From assembly GCA_020696345.1 (NCBI GenBank), contig JAEHCK010000007.1, positions 1-64,000 on the forward strand: DNA of 64,000 nt, in the 5' to 3' direction. This stretch comes from Thermoplasmata archaeon (GTDB taxonomy: Archaea; Thermoplasmatota; Penumbrarchaeia; JAEHCK01). Shown here in pieces: positions 22,734-32,234 of the stretch (position 1 is the stretch's first letter; each line of letters begins with the position of its first letter). Both the position numbers and the translations under genes were made by a program. The notes beneath the pieces were generated by a model. It was given only the letters and a program-made list of their open reading frames with translations. It was not told where the DNA came from and searched no databases.

Positions 22734-23090
22734 CTATTTTTTTATCGAACTTCTAAGTTCTTTGAGCCGCTTTTCCAAGCTTGCCATTATATCATATAAT
22801 CTTGGCATGAATTTCTTACATTTCTCTGTGGTCATCGCACCGTCAGGGGAGGGTGTGATAAGCCCTTCGTGCTCTAAAATCCGTAATGAATATCTGACCT
22901 TATGCTGTGGAAAATTGGATAGATTGGAAAGCTTGATGATCCCGATAGGTTCGTTTTCAACAATGATCTTTAACATGCCAACATGCCGGTGCAAGAGTTC
23001 TATTTCATACTCGATCCGGCCGGTCAAAGTACCAGATGTTGTTTTATCGGCACCAATTTTACCCTGGTCATAATACGATCTATCATCCAT
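22734..23090 (-). CDS. Winged-helix transcriptional regulator
   Basis: IIKLSNLSNFPQHKVRYSLRILEHEGLITPSPDGAMTTEK. Confidence 0.65.
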   Translation of the reverse strand: MDDRSYYDQGKIGADKTTSGTLTGRIEYEIELLHRHVGMLKIIVENEPIGIIKLSNLSNFPQHKVRYSLRILEHEGLITPSPDGAMTTEKCKKFMPRLYDIMASLEKRLKELRSSIKK

Positions 23091-23306
23091 GATGCTTACC
23101 CCAATCTCAAACTTCAGTTATCGTAGACCGTGATAACAATTAGAACATTTATATTTTTTGCAATAAAAAAATTGTGCATTTAATCCTTCCTTTTGCATAG
23201 CATTTTTTATAACGCCTATTGGAAACCCAAAGGAAAAGTTAAAATGTAAAAGTTAAAAGTGATCAGAACTTTTTAAATTTAAAATTTTACTTTAAAATTT
23301 TACTTT

Positions 23307-23355
23307 AAAAAAATGTGTCAATCATCATTCACTTTGCGGAGCATTTTTTTATTTA
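23307..23355 (-). other. 49-nt stop-codon-abutting 3' element, copy 1
   Basis: Minus strand aaataaaaaaatgctccgcaaagtgaatgatgattgacacattttttta, starting in the rdgB TAA; 43/49 identical to 59537-59585. Confidence 0.75.
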
Positions 23356-23994
23356 ATGAAGAGATCCTAAAAACTCAATAAGCTTCTTAACTGCCTTACC
23401 CCTGTGAGAATAGTTGTTCTTTTGCTCGGTTTCCATCTCGGCAAACGTAGTATCCGCACCCTCGGGTTGAAAGATCGGGTCATAACCAAACCCGTGCTCT
23501 CCACGAGGTACTTGGACGATCACACCTTTACAACTACCGTTGATAATTTGTGTATTTCTTGCATTTCCAGTATTCTGGCCCATAGACTCGTCACGTTTAA
23601 TGACCGCCATACCCATGCATGACTCGAAATGTGCACTCCGATCATGGTTTTCCTTCAATAGCTGCAGCATTCCATTATAACCTATGGTCATAAATACGAA
23701 TTTGGAATACACACCAGGGTAACCGTTCAAGCCGTGAACAAACAATCCCGAATCCTCGATCAATATAAGGTCTATGTCATTGAGCTCGGTGTCAAGGGTT
23801 GTACTAACCGTGATCGGCTCTTGTAACTTATCCAATATCCAGGACAAACCAAATTGTACAACCTCTTCCAGGGCGTCAACCTGGACCTCAGGATAGGGAA
23901 GAGATATTCGTTTAACTGCGTGGCCGTGTGGAACTAGTTTATTTTTCAGCTCCTTTACCTTGCCTTCATTGGATGTTATAAATCCAATATGCAT
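23353..23994 (-). CDS. rdgB: XTP/dITP diphosphatase (RdgB/HAM1)
   Basis: FITSNEGKVKELKN, LILIEDSGLFVHGLNGYPGVYSKF, EHGFGYDPIFQPEG, FAEMETEQKNNYSHRGKA. Confidence 0.95.
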   Translation of the reverse strand: MHIGFITSNEGKVKELKNKLVPHGHAVKRISLPYPEVQVDALEEVVQFGLSWILDKLQEPITVSTTLDTELNDIDLILIEDSGLFVHGLNGYPGVYSKFVFMTIGYNGMLQLLKENHDRSAHFESCMGMAVIKRDESMGQNTGNARNTQIINGSCKGVIVQVPRGEHGFGYDPIFQPEGADTTFAEMETEQKNNYSHRGKAVKKLIEFLGSLH

Positions 23995-24126
23995 GATCTA
24001 TCAATCCCTTTATATCTCCTTGATATCAGTATTATTAATTGAAGTTTTGCGTTCCTATCATATCAAGCTATCATATTGTTATTTTGTAGTCGAGCAGAGT
24101 CGCCAATTGGCAGTAGCCGTGCAGAG

Positions 24127-24669
24127 TTATCGATTGACAGATGCCTTGATTCATTGTCGATTGACAGATGCCTGGATTGATTGTTGATTGACAGATGCCT
24201 TGATTCATTGTCGATTGATAGATGCCTGGATTAATTGTTGATTGATAGATACCTTGATTAATTGTTGATTGACAGATACCCTGATGGATTATCGATTGAC
24301 AGATACCCTGATGGATTATCGATTGACAGATGCCTTGATCGATTATCGATTAATTGAAACCTGGGTTTAAAAATAAAATCCAGGTATCTGTTCAACACCA
24401 ACCCAGCACGGTATCTGTTCAGCACCAACCCAGCTAGGTATCTGTTCAGCATCAACCCAGCCCGGTATCTGTTCAGCACCAACCCAGCCAGGTATCTGTT
24501 CAGCATCAATTCAGCCTGGTATCTGTTCAACATCAATTCAGCCTAGTATCTGTTCAGTATCAATTCAGCCCGGTATCTGTTCAGCATCAACCCATCACGG
24601 TATCTGTTCTGCACCAACCCGGCCAGGTATCTGTTCAGTATCAACCCAGCACGGCATCTGTCCAGCATC
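24127..24669. repeat. Large inverted tandem array, 27-bp period in both arms
   Basis: About 8 copies of ttgattcattgtcgattgacagatgcc, a short linker, then 11 copies of ggtatctgttcagcaccaacccagc-- (27 bp). GGYATCTGT is shared in inverse orientation. Confidence 0.92.
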
Positions 24670-24700
24670 AAATGAACACGTAAAAGTACAGTTATCAATT

Positions 24701-25378
24701 CTATGCCCTCATATACCTACCGCGGTTTACGATCTCGTCAACTTTCTTGATAACTTCAGAGGCGGCCTTGAACTCATTTGAATAACCTTCAAGAACATAC
24801 TTGAATTCGTCTAAGAGCTCCGGATGCGTGCTTTCGAAGGCCTCCATTAATAGATGAATGTCCACACCCTTTGCTTCTATGTCATCGGAAATATCTCCAA
24901 GACTGAAGTCGATAAAGTACAGATCTTCGTCACGCTTTAAAACATTCGAGGTGGTCAGATCGCCGTGAACAATATTATTTTTATGCAATATACCTATGGC
25001 GGAACCAAGCTTTCGTAATAATGACTTTTGCACATTTTCATCTATTTGTACTTGTACTTGTGTTTGTACTTGTGTTAAGATATCCTTTAATCTTGGACCA
25101 TCGATGTATTCCATGATGATCTTGTGCTCCTTCAGGTCAATGTCGTAAATTATGGGTGTGGATACACCCAATCGCCGTGCATCCGAGATGAGTTTTGCTT
25201 CTTTTTTTGTCCGGGCAGCTCGTAAAGCGTTATCCAAGATCGGTAATCTATACTTTTTCGGTACTCGGTGTTTTGCTATTGCCCTGCGGCCCAACCAAGT
25301 AGTTAAATGGATCTCGGCTTCCGCACCACGTCTAATTATCATTAACACCACATGAGTACAAATGAAATCATAATACAA
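24701..25378 (-). CDS. bud32: KEOPS complex kinase Bud32
   Basis: RGAEAEIHLTTWLGRRAIAKHRVPKKYR, HKNNIVHGDLTTSNVL, FIDFSLGDISDDIEAKGVDIHLLMEAFESTHPE. Confidence 0.93.
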   Translation of the reverse strand: MYYDFICTHVVLMIIRRGAEAEIHLTTWLGRRAIAKHRVPKKYRLPILDNALRAARTKKEAKLISDARRLGVSTPIIYDIDLKEHKIIMEYIDGPRLKDILTQVQTQVQVQIDENVQKSLLRKLGSAIGILHKNNIVHGDLTTSNVLKRDEDLYFIDFSLGDISDDIEAKGVDIHLLMEAFESTHPELLDEFKYVLEGYSNEFKAASEVIKKVDEIVNRGRYMRA

Positions 25379-25399
25379 TTTCGAGAATTTGAGGCAAGT

Positions 25400-28300
25400 T
25401 CACTTCTTTGATTTTTTACCTTTACTTTTACCCTTGCCTTTACCCTTGCCTTTATCCTTACTTTTACCCTTGCCTTTGGCTTTGTCCTTATCACTTCGTC
25501 GTTTACCGAATTCTGCCTCTTCACGGCGGCGGAGATAGAAATAGATCATTACTACTACTACGATTATTACTATAATTATTATCGCCACCAGAATTGGTGT
25601 ATCAATAAATGTCTTTTCGCGTACTTCAAGTTTAATTTTCTTGTAGTTATTTACCCAATTCTGTTCAAAGGTCTCGTTGTTAGCCAGGGTGACATTGAAA
25701 CTTATATTGTGTTCTCCAACCCCGGACGCTTTCCATTTGAAGGTCAGCACCTCGAATTCATTCATTTCTAGACTTTGAATGGTCTTTGTATTTTTGACTT
25801 TCCCGTCTAATGAAAAAGTAACCACGATATCTCTCGCGGTCACCCTACCGTCGTTGGTAATATTGACCTTAAAGTTTACACTCTCCTCTTCGATCGGTTC
25901 CTTCTTCGATACATCGAGATACTTATCGACATTAGTCTCATCTATCGGAGCAAAGCGCAGGTCCACACCTTCAACAATTATGATCCAATCAATTGGTTGT
26001 AGGTCTGTTGAATTTGCCTCGTTATCCGAAGAATCCGTCACCCAGAGTGCGATCGGCTGCGGCCCGGGTCGCTCAGGCTTGAAAGTTATTATTGCGCCAG
26101 TGTCATCTTCTTTATCGTTGTTCAGGACACCATCATTATCAATGCCATCTTTTGTTGTATCTAGGTCCCACCTGAAGGTCAGGTTTTCTATAGGGTCATA
26201 ATTGTCTGTTGTGATGGACGCATTCAGTTCTAATGTCTCATTAATATAGCAAACCAGCTCGCCCGATCCTGTTTTCATCTTTGGTTCGGGGGGTTCGAGA
26301 TCGTTTATAAATATTGATTTGGTAAGTAAGGTATAATGCCCGGCGGCGTCAGTTACATTTAATGTGACATCATATGATCCAGGGTTGTTATATGAATGGT
26401 AGGCAACATCATTATCAATGAGTGTACCGGAGGTATCGCCAAATGTCCATGAATATGAAGCGATCTCACCATCCAGAGTAGCTCCACTGTCCAGGCTATC
26501 CGATGTTTGAGTTGCATTAAAGGTAATATTATACACTTCTTGTGGTGTGTTCTCGTAACCCTCGGTTATTTCCACACCGGTTTCGTTCACGAATCTGAAC
26601 TTAACCACGGGTGGGGTACTATCCACCGTAATAATGGTGAAATTCGTATGCACTAGATTTGCGGTGGTCATTATATTCAAAGTTACATTATACACACCCG
26701 GTGTTGTGTAATTGTGAGAAACGCTCTTACCATAGCCTTTACTGCCATCATTGAAGTCCCAGGTATAATTGGTTATCATGCCGCTTCCGGGTAGTGAATC
26801 GACTCCATTGAAATCTATATCTTCTTCTATATCCACATATTTGGGCGAAGCTAGGAATCTTGCTGTAGGGTCTTTCAATTTCTCAACATATATCTTCGCA
26901 GATCCGTTGAGCCAGCATTGACTGCTGGACTTTATCCAGACCGTCTGGTTATCGTAAGCTTCTAAATTACTAAGCTCGTAACCATCCGGAAGATAGAATT
27001 TGACCACTTCATTGTCCAATAGTTGTGCAATATTTATCATGTATGATTCTGAATCTTCGGATATTTTATTGTCATAGCTGTTGTAGTCCAGGTTAGTATT
27101 GATGATCATATCTGCAGTGGAGTCATACGCACCATTGAAACCTGTTGTAGAAACCGAGAATGTGCCTTTGTTCCAATTGAAGTTCGTGTTTTCAATACTA
27201 ATGATGCCTTGTGTATCCAAATAATACGGCCCACGCTCTTGTAACCAGGCAGTGAAATTATTGATTTCCGTAGTCTCCACCTCACCTTTTTCGAAACCCT
27301 TGCTGCCAAGCCCGTCAGAGGTGCCGCCAAAACCAGGCTCGTTATCGATCTGGAACCGTGGACCGCCGATCGTAGTCGTCACACCGTAATTTACATATTC
27401 CAATCCGAAAATGGCGCTATCATGGTTCAATGTCCATTTGGTATTCAGGTGGATCTTATTCCAGTTATTGGTTGGGAATGAAAGTGATGTAACCAACTTC
27501 TCGTCATTATTCACTTTTAGAGCGATTTTATTTGGAAGCGGAAAAAAATTCCTGGATGAATTTAATTCGATGATTTGTGGATGGTAGTATGGTTGATAGC
27601 CAGGTACATCAATTATCAGGCTGAAATTACCAAAATATGCTGGTAGATTAAAAAAGACACCAGTAAATGGTTTATGAATAAATTCAGCTCTATCAACATC
27701 ATACAGAAATGCATCACGACTGTCACTTTCCGGAGTGTCCTCGAATTTTATCCAGCCGTTTATGCCAGGCTTACTGTTGTTTAAAGTTAAATTATGGTTT
27801 GTTATCTCTGTAACATTCAGATTCAGATCTTCGATATAATACATATATTCGTCCAAAGTGATCCAAAGCTCATATTGACCTTTATATGCATCAATTGAAT
27901 AGTTCCCATCGGGACCACTCCCTTGCGAAGAAGCCTCATACCCTGGATCATCAATGCTTTGTAGAACTACTATTGCATTTACCACTGCATCGTTGGCACC
28001 TAGATAAAAAATGTATCCCGATAAAGAGTAAATTGGTTTTTGTATAGGTAGAACATTTTTTAAGAATAACGGATCAACATCAACGCCCTTGTCAATTACT
28101 TCAATTATTCCGGATTTGCTGCCATTAGCACCTTCTATTGTGGTAAAATTATCATCAGGAGCGTTTGCCATTAACATATAGTGTCCTGGCTCAACATTGA
28201 ATGCAGAATATCCATTATCATCGGTGATATTAAAATGTTGTACACCAGTATGAAGATCTAGTAGTATAACAGATACTCCAGGTACGGGTACATCTCTTCC

Positions 28301-28465
28301 ATCGGCCTTTTTATACATGACCATTGCACTTATTTCATATTTGTTCGTCCCGCTATCAGCAAACCCTACTTGGGTCACCGAGAGCGTTGTCAGTACCATT
28401 GCCAATACTACTATTAGGCAAACTGTCCTTTTTCCAAGTTTACTGATCATTTCCAGTTCCTCCAA
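25400..28465 (-). CDS. Surface-anchored PKD-domain protein with a Lys/Gly-rich C-terminal tail
   Basis: Signal peptide; PKD motifs ITNYTWDFNDGSKGYGKSVSHNYTTPGVYNVTLN; C-terminal TM then KGKGKSKDKGKGKGKGKSKGKKSKK. Confidence 0.85.
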   Translation of the reverse strand: MEELEMISKLGKRTVCLIVVLAMVLTTLSVTQVGFADSGTNKYEISAMVMYKKADGRDVPVPGVSVILLDLHTGVQHFNITDDNGYSAFNVEPGHYMLMANAPDDNFTTIEGANGSKSGIIEVIDKGVDVDPLFLKNVLPIQKPIYSLSGYIFYLGANDAVVNAIVVLQSIDDPGYEASSQGSGPDGNYSIDAYKGQYELWITLDEYMYYIEDLNLNVTEITNHNLTLNNSKPGINGWIKFEDTPESDSRDAFLYDVDRAEFIHKPFTGVFFNLPAYFGNFSLIIDVPGYQPYYHPQIIELNSSRNFFPLPNKIALKVNNDEKLVTSLSFPTNNWNKIHLNTKWTLNHDSAIFGLEYVNYGVTTTIGGPRFQIDNEPGFGGTSDGLGSKGFEKGEVETTEINNFTAWLQERGPYYLDTQGIISIENTNFNWNKGTFSVSTTGFNGAYDSTADMIINTNLDYNSYDNKISEDSESYMINIAQLLDNEVVKFYLPDGYELSNLEAYDNQTVWIKSSSQCWLNGSAKIYVEKLKDPTARFLASPKYVDIEEDIDFNGVDSLPGSGMITNYTWDFNDGSKGYGKSVSHNYTTPGVYNVTLNIMTTANLVHTNFTIITVDSTPPVVKFRFVNETGVEITEGYENTPQEVYNITFNATQTSDSLDSGATLDGEIASYSWTFGDTSGTLIDNDVAYHSYNNPGSYDVTLNVTDAAGHYTLLTKSIFINDLEPPEPKMKTGSGELVCYINETLELNASITTDNYDPIENLTFRWDLDTTKDGIDNDGVLNNDKEDDTGAIITFKPERPGPQPIALWVTDSSDNEANSTDLQPIDWIIIVEGVDLRFAPIDETNVDKYLDVSKKEPIEEESVNFKVNITNDGRVTARDIVVTFSLDGKVKNTKTIQSLEMNEFEVLTFKWKASGVGEHNISFNVTLANNETFEQNWVNNYKKIKLEVREKTFIDTPILVAIIIIVIIVVVVMIYFYLRRREEAEFGKRRSDKDKAKGKGKSKDKGKGKGKGKSKGKKSKK

Positions 28466-28776
28466 TCGAGTGCAATTCGTTGTTCATTCATGTTTGGAAT
28501 AGAGTTTTGCTCTATGGCGATTATTGGATATATCTGCCTTGCACTCACTTGGTTAAATTGATTGATTTTCAGAGTTAATATAATGATACTATATATACAT
28601 TTCTTTATGGCTATATTTCATGGTATAAATCTTCAACTAAAGCCATATAAAAATAATAATTAATAATAATGGTTCTTCTCCCGATCTAGGAAAAATAAGA
28701 TCATTTATAATGAGGAAAATTGTGAATCGTTAATACGCTCACTTCGTTCGCTTGAATTACGATGTAATGAAGGAAT

Positions 28777-29020
28777 GGGGTAAGGGGGTGATGGGGTAAT
28801 GGGGTGATGGGGTGATGGGGTAATGGGGTAATGGGGTGATGGGGTGATGGGGTGATGGGGTAATGGGGTAATGGGGTAATGGGGTAATGGGGTAATGGGG
28901 TGATGGGGTACTGGAAAATAGTCAGCTGGTCCGCCGGTCGACTGGTCAACCCCCAATCGTCCATCCCCCATTCTTCCCATATCCCCAATCTTCCATTCCC
29001 CCATTCTTCCAATCCCCCCA
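28777..29020. repeat. GGGGTRAT 8-bp tandem array (G-quadruplex-capable) followed by a C-rich inverse array
   Basis: Roughly 17-18 tandem ggggtaat/ggggtgat units, then ccccaatcgtccatcccccattcttccc... on the same strand. Confidence 0.9.
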
Positions 29021-29121
29021 GGCTTCAAACTTTCACCATTCACGATTAACGGTCTTCAAGCCACAATCTTAATTATCTTCCTAAATTCGGAGAAAAACCA
29101 TAATAATATCTTTTGAATTTT

Positions 29122-29661
29122 TCAAAACTCATAATCTAAATGTATTATTTTCAAGCCTTTTGGATAACGTTTGGCTAAGTCCGCATATAGATCCTTATAC
29201 TTGTCCCAGAGCGCCTTATACTCTTCAGATGTGTCGGCTATCACCTTTGCCGGAACACCCACAGCCACCTTACCCGGTGGGATATCTTTATTGTTAGGAA
29301 CCACTGCGCCCTCACCGATCACAGACCACGTACCAACTACTGCATAATCGCTAACGATTGCGCCCATACCGATCACTACTGAATCATTGATCGTACAATT
29401 ATGCAATATGGAGCCATGGCCAACAGTTACACGTTTTCCAATAATGCACTTTTCATCCGGTCGTGCGTGGACCACACAATTATCCTCAATGATCGACCCA
29501 TCACCTATTATTATCTCACCATAATCGCCTCGAAGGCGCGCGCCAAAGCCAATATAACAATTATCACCGATGGTCACAGCGCCAATCACTTCGGCAGAAT
29601 CGCAAATATTACTATTCTTTCCTATCCTGGGTATCCGATCCTCAAACTGAAAGACTGTCAT
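29122..29661 (-). CDS. Gamma-carbonic anhydrase-like left-handed beta-helix protein
   Basis: Hexapeptide repeats (VIGAVTIGDNCYIGFGARLRGDYGEIIIGDGSIIEDNCVVHA), VTVGHGSILHNCTINDSVVIGMGAIV. Confidence 0.9.
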   Translation of the reverse strand: MTVFQFEDRIPRIGKNSNICDSAEVIGAVTIGDNCYIGFGARLRGDYGEIIIGDGSIIEDNCVVHARPDEKCIIGKRVTVGHGSILHNCTINDSVVIGMGAIVSDYAVVGTWSVIGEGAVVPNNKDIPPGKVAVGVPAKVIADTSEEYKALWDKYKDLYADLAKRYPKGLKIIHLDYEF

Positions 29662-29737
29662 AGAATTGCCTCCACTTCAATCGAGTTATAGGTTATAAAT
29701 TTGGACATTAATATGATATGTCATATAAAAGCATTTT

Positions 29738-30778
29738 TTGCGACATAACAAATATTTATATCCTATTTATGCACTTTATGGGCTCATGCTTTCACCAGCT
29801 CTACGCACTATTCTTGAAAAACAGAAATATAGAATTGTTGGCGCCCATGAGCATTCAGGTGTGAAATTATGTCACTGGATGCGGCAGAAGCTGTTGTACG
29901 GCCGGTCGTGTTACAAAGAATCGTTCTATGGGATCGACTCACATAGGTGCCTGCAATTCACACCAACACTTAACCATTGTACACAGAAATGTCTGTTTTG
30001 CTGGCGTTACCAGGGCTTTTCAGAAACCGAATTTATTGATGATCCGGATTCTCCCGAAGAGATCCTTGATTCAGCCATCGCCGCCCAGCGTATTTTACTT
30101 ACCGGTTTTAAGGGCGATCCCAGGTGTAATTTGGATTATTGGCACGAGGCCCAGGAACCCAACATGGTGGCGATCTCGCTTTCCGGTGAACCTACATTGT
30201 ATCCAAGATTGGGCGAATTCATAGAGCTCTGTACCCGTCGTGGTATGACCACTTTCCTGGTGACAAACGGTACTCGGCCCGATGTGCTTGAAAATTTGGA
30301 CCCGCTGCCAACCCAGTTATATGTTTCCATCACTGCGCCAAATGAGGAAATATATAAACGCCTGTGTGTCCCCATGGTATCCAACCAGCCCGGGAGTAAA
30401 AAAGGTCATGGTGATACAAAGAGTATAAAACGCGGTTGGTCAGCAGTGCAAGAGACACTTAAATTGTTACCATCATTGACCACCCGGACCGTGATACGGC
30501 ACACGCTGGTCGACCATTGGAACTTGGGTTGGGTACGTGAATATGCCAAGCTCGATGCGATGGCCGAGCCGATGTTCATCGAACCAAAAAGCTATGTGTT
30601 CGTCGGTTATTCTCGCGAGCGGATGACAATAAAGAATATGGCGAAGCATGAGCAGATCTCCACATTCGCAAAGGCGTTGGCCGAAGAACTGGGCTATGAA
30701 TTCGCAGATGAACGGCAGGAAAGTCGGGTGGTTTTGCTCAAAAAGACGAACGCCGATCATAAATTACATTCCGATTAA
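29738..30778 (+). CDS. taw1: tRNA 4-demethylwyosine synthase (TYW1/Taw1), radical SAM; start may be ATG 29786
   Basis: FTPTLNHCTQKCLFCWRYQGF (CxxxCxxC), AISLSGEPTLYPRLGEFIELC, FLVTNGTRPDVL. Confidence 0.93.
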   Translation: MRHNKYLYPIYALYGLMLSPALRTILEKQKYRIVGAHEHSGVKLCHWMRQKLLYGRSCYKESFYGIDSHRCLQFTPTLNHCTQKCLFCWRYQGFSETEFIDDPDSPEEILDSAIAAQRILLTGFKGDPRCNLDYWHEAQEPNMVAISLSGEPTLYPRLGEFIELCTRRGMTTFLVTNGTRPDVLENLDPLPTQLYVSITAPNEEIYKRLCVPMVSNQPGSKKGHGDTKSIKRGWSAVQETLKLLPSLTTRTVIRHTLVDHWNLGWVREYAKLDAMAEPMFIEPKSYVFVGYSRERMTIKNMAKHEQISTFAKALAEELGYEFADERQESRVVLLKKTNADHKLHSD

Positions 30779-30859
30779 AAAAGTATAAAAGATATCAAAA
30801 ATATATTATTTATCATTTTTAGGCAGGTGTAGACCCTGATCATACAAATATCGGATATC

Positions 30860-31915
30860 ATGTATGTGATCACAATAATTTTCCTCTTCGGCGGATTAAC
30901 TCTTTTACTCATAGGCGTCTTATTGAAAGAACGCAGTGTGAGCCATATCATTTTACTATCAGGTTGGGTTATCTTCGGATTATACTGGTTGACCCAAATC
31001 CCCCATTTTCTGGATATTGGTGATCTGTTCAATGCCATGTTTTGTTTGCTTGGCACCATCCTGTTCTTCTATTTTGCATATCATGAATTGCTAAATATAC
31101 GGTGGAAGGAATATGTTTCCAGTTTGAGCTATATCGCAGGTATTACTGCTGTGGGCGGATTGTTCTATTATTCAATAGAAAAGATCGAACCATTAGCCAA
31201 GGGCTTAATTTATATCGTGGCAAGTCAAAGTGTCTGGTTTTTAAATCTGTTCGGGTTGGATGCAGAGTTGGGTTCATTTGTTTATAATCTAGAGACCCAT
31301 GAATTCCACCTAACGATCCTGGGTATAGACCCACCCATCAGTATAATTTTAGCATGTACGGGTATACAATCGATTGCTATTTTTGTTGGTATCTTAATAG
31401 TTACCAGGTCAGATCGCGGCCTTTGGGTACCCTGGTTAAAACGGTTCTTAAAAGAAAAACCGCCAAAAGATGTCAAAAGGTCAAAAATACGCAGTTGGTT
31501 ATGGGATAATAAAAAGGGCAGAATGCGTAAGGTTCGTGACATGTCTGATAACAGCCGATTCTTTAGGGCTTTCATGTATACTATACCGATAATTTATGTT
31601 TTGAATATTTTTAGAAATGTATTAATAATCTGGGGGTCGGCCAACGAAGTTCTTGGACCCGATACTTTTTATATTGCCCATAATCAACTAAGTAAAATAT
31701 TGTCATTAGCGGTCTTAATAATAATGGTATTCATAACCTTCGAGCTCTTACCGGAATGCCAGGAGCAGGTAGTCGGTCTATTTGATCTACCGCAGCGGGT
31801 AAAGCCCGGCATGGTCAAGGACGGCTTTATTGAGGTTAAGTTCGATAAGTCAAAAGACAAAATAAAGAAAAAAAAGGGTGTGAAAAAGAAAGGCAAGAAA
31901 GCTAGGAAAAAATAG
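30860..31915 (+). CDS. Archaeosortase/exosortase-family transpeptidase with a Lys-rich C-terminus
   Basis: Multi-TM; Cys motif LACTGIQSIAIF, Arg motif NIFRNVLII, His motif IAHNQLSKI, the exosortase-family Cys/Arg/His order. Confidence 0.8.
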   Translation: MYVITIIFLFGGLTLLLIGVLLKERSVSHIILLSGWVIFGLYWLTQIPHFLDIGDLFNAMFCLLGTILFFYFAYHELLNIRWKEYVSSLSYIAGITAVGGLFYYSIEKIEPLAKGLIYIVASQSVWFLNLFGLDAELGSFVYNLETHEFHLTILGIDPPISIILACTGIQSIAIFVGILIVTRSDRGLWVPWLKRFLKEKPPKDVKRSKIRSWLWDNKKGRMRKVRDMSDNSRFFRAFMYTIPIIYVLNIFRNVLIIWGSANEVLGPDTFYIAHNQLSKILSLAVLIIMVFITFELLPECQEQVVGLFDLPQRVKPGMVKDGFIEVKFDKSKDKIKKKKGVKKKGKKARKK

Positions 31916-31940
31916 TAATATGCTTATTAATTGATAAAAG

Positions 31941-32165
31941 GGGAATGGCTTATTTATAGCTGATTAGGGAATGGAATTATTATTGTTGAAAAGAGAATGG
32001 AATCATTATTGTTGAGAAGGGAATTGGAATAGAAGTTTTTTATCTTCTAACCCAATTAATAAATTCCATATTCATCGTCAACTGATCACATTCCCATATA
32101 CATCGTCAACTGATCACATTCCCATATACATCGTCAACTGATCACATTCCCTATTTCCATATTCA
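31941..32165. repeat. Inverted tandem array: GGGAATGG unit (26 bp x4) then CATTCCC unit (28 bp x3)
   Basis: Left starts 31941, 31967, 31993, 32019; right CATTCCC starts 32089, 32117, 32145. Confidence 0.88.
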
Positions 32166-32234
32166 TCATTAAAAATCGGTACAGAATTAAAATAACTTTT
32201 AATTAGTTGTATTGCAATTCACTTCACGATAGCT

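Noticed and set aside
24258-24536. 92-aa ORF with 9-aa repeats (MLNRYLAGLV)
   Set aside because: Open only because the repeat period (27) is a multiple of 3; it crosses both inverted arms and lacks an RBS.
24127-24669. CRISPR array
   Set aside because: Units are contiguous 27-bp tandems in two opposite orientations with no unique spacers, and no cas genes are present in the window.
25342-25524. Basic KARVKVRIKARVKARVKV ORF
   Set aside because: Alternative frame of the Lys/Gly-rich tail of the PKD protein.
28701-29043. HPITPLPHYPITPLPHH repeat ORFs
   Set aside because: Translation of the 8-bp G/C-rich tandem array in several frames; a by-product of the repeat.
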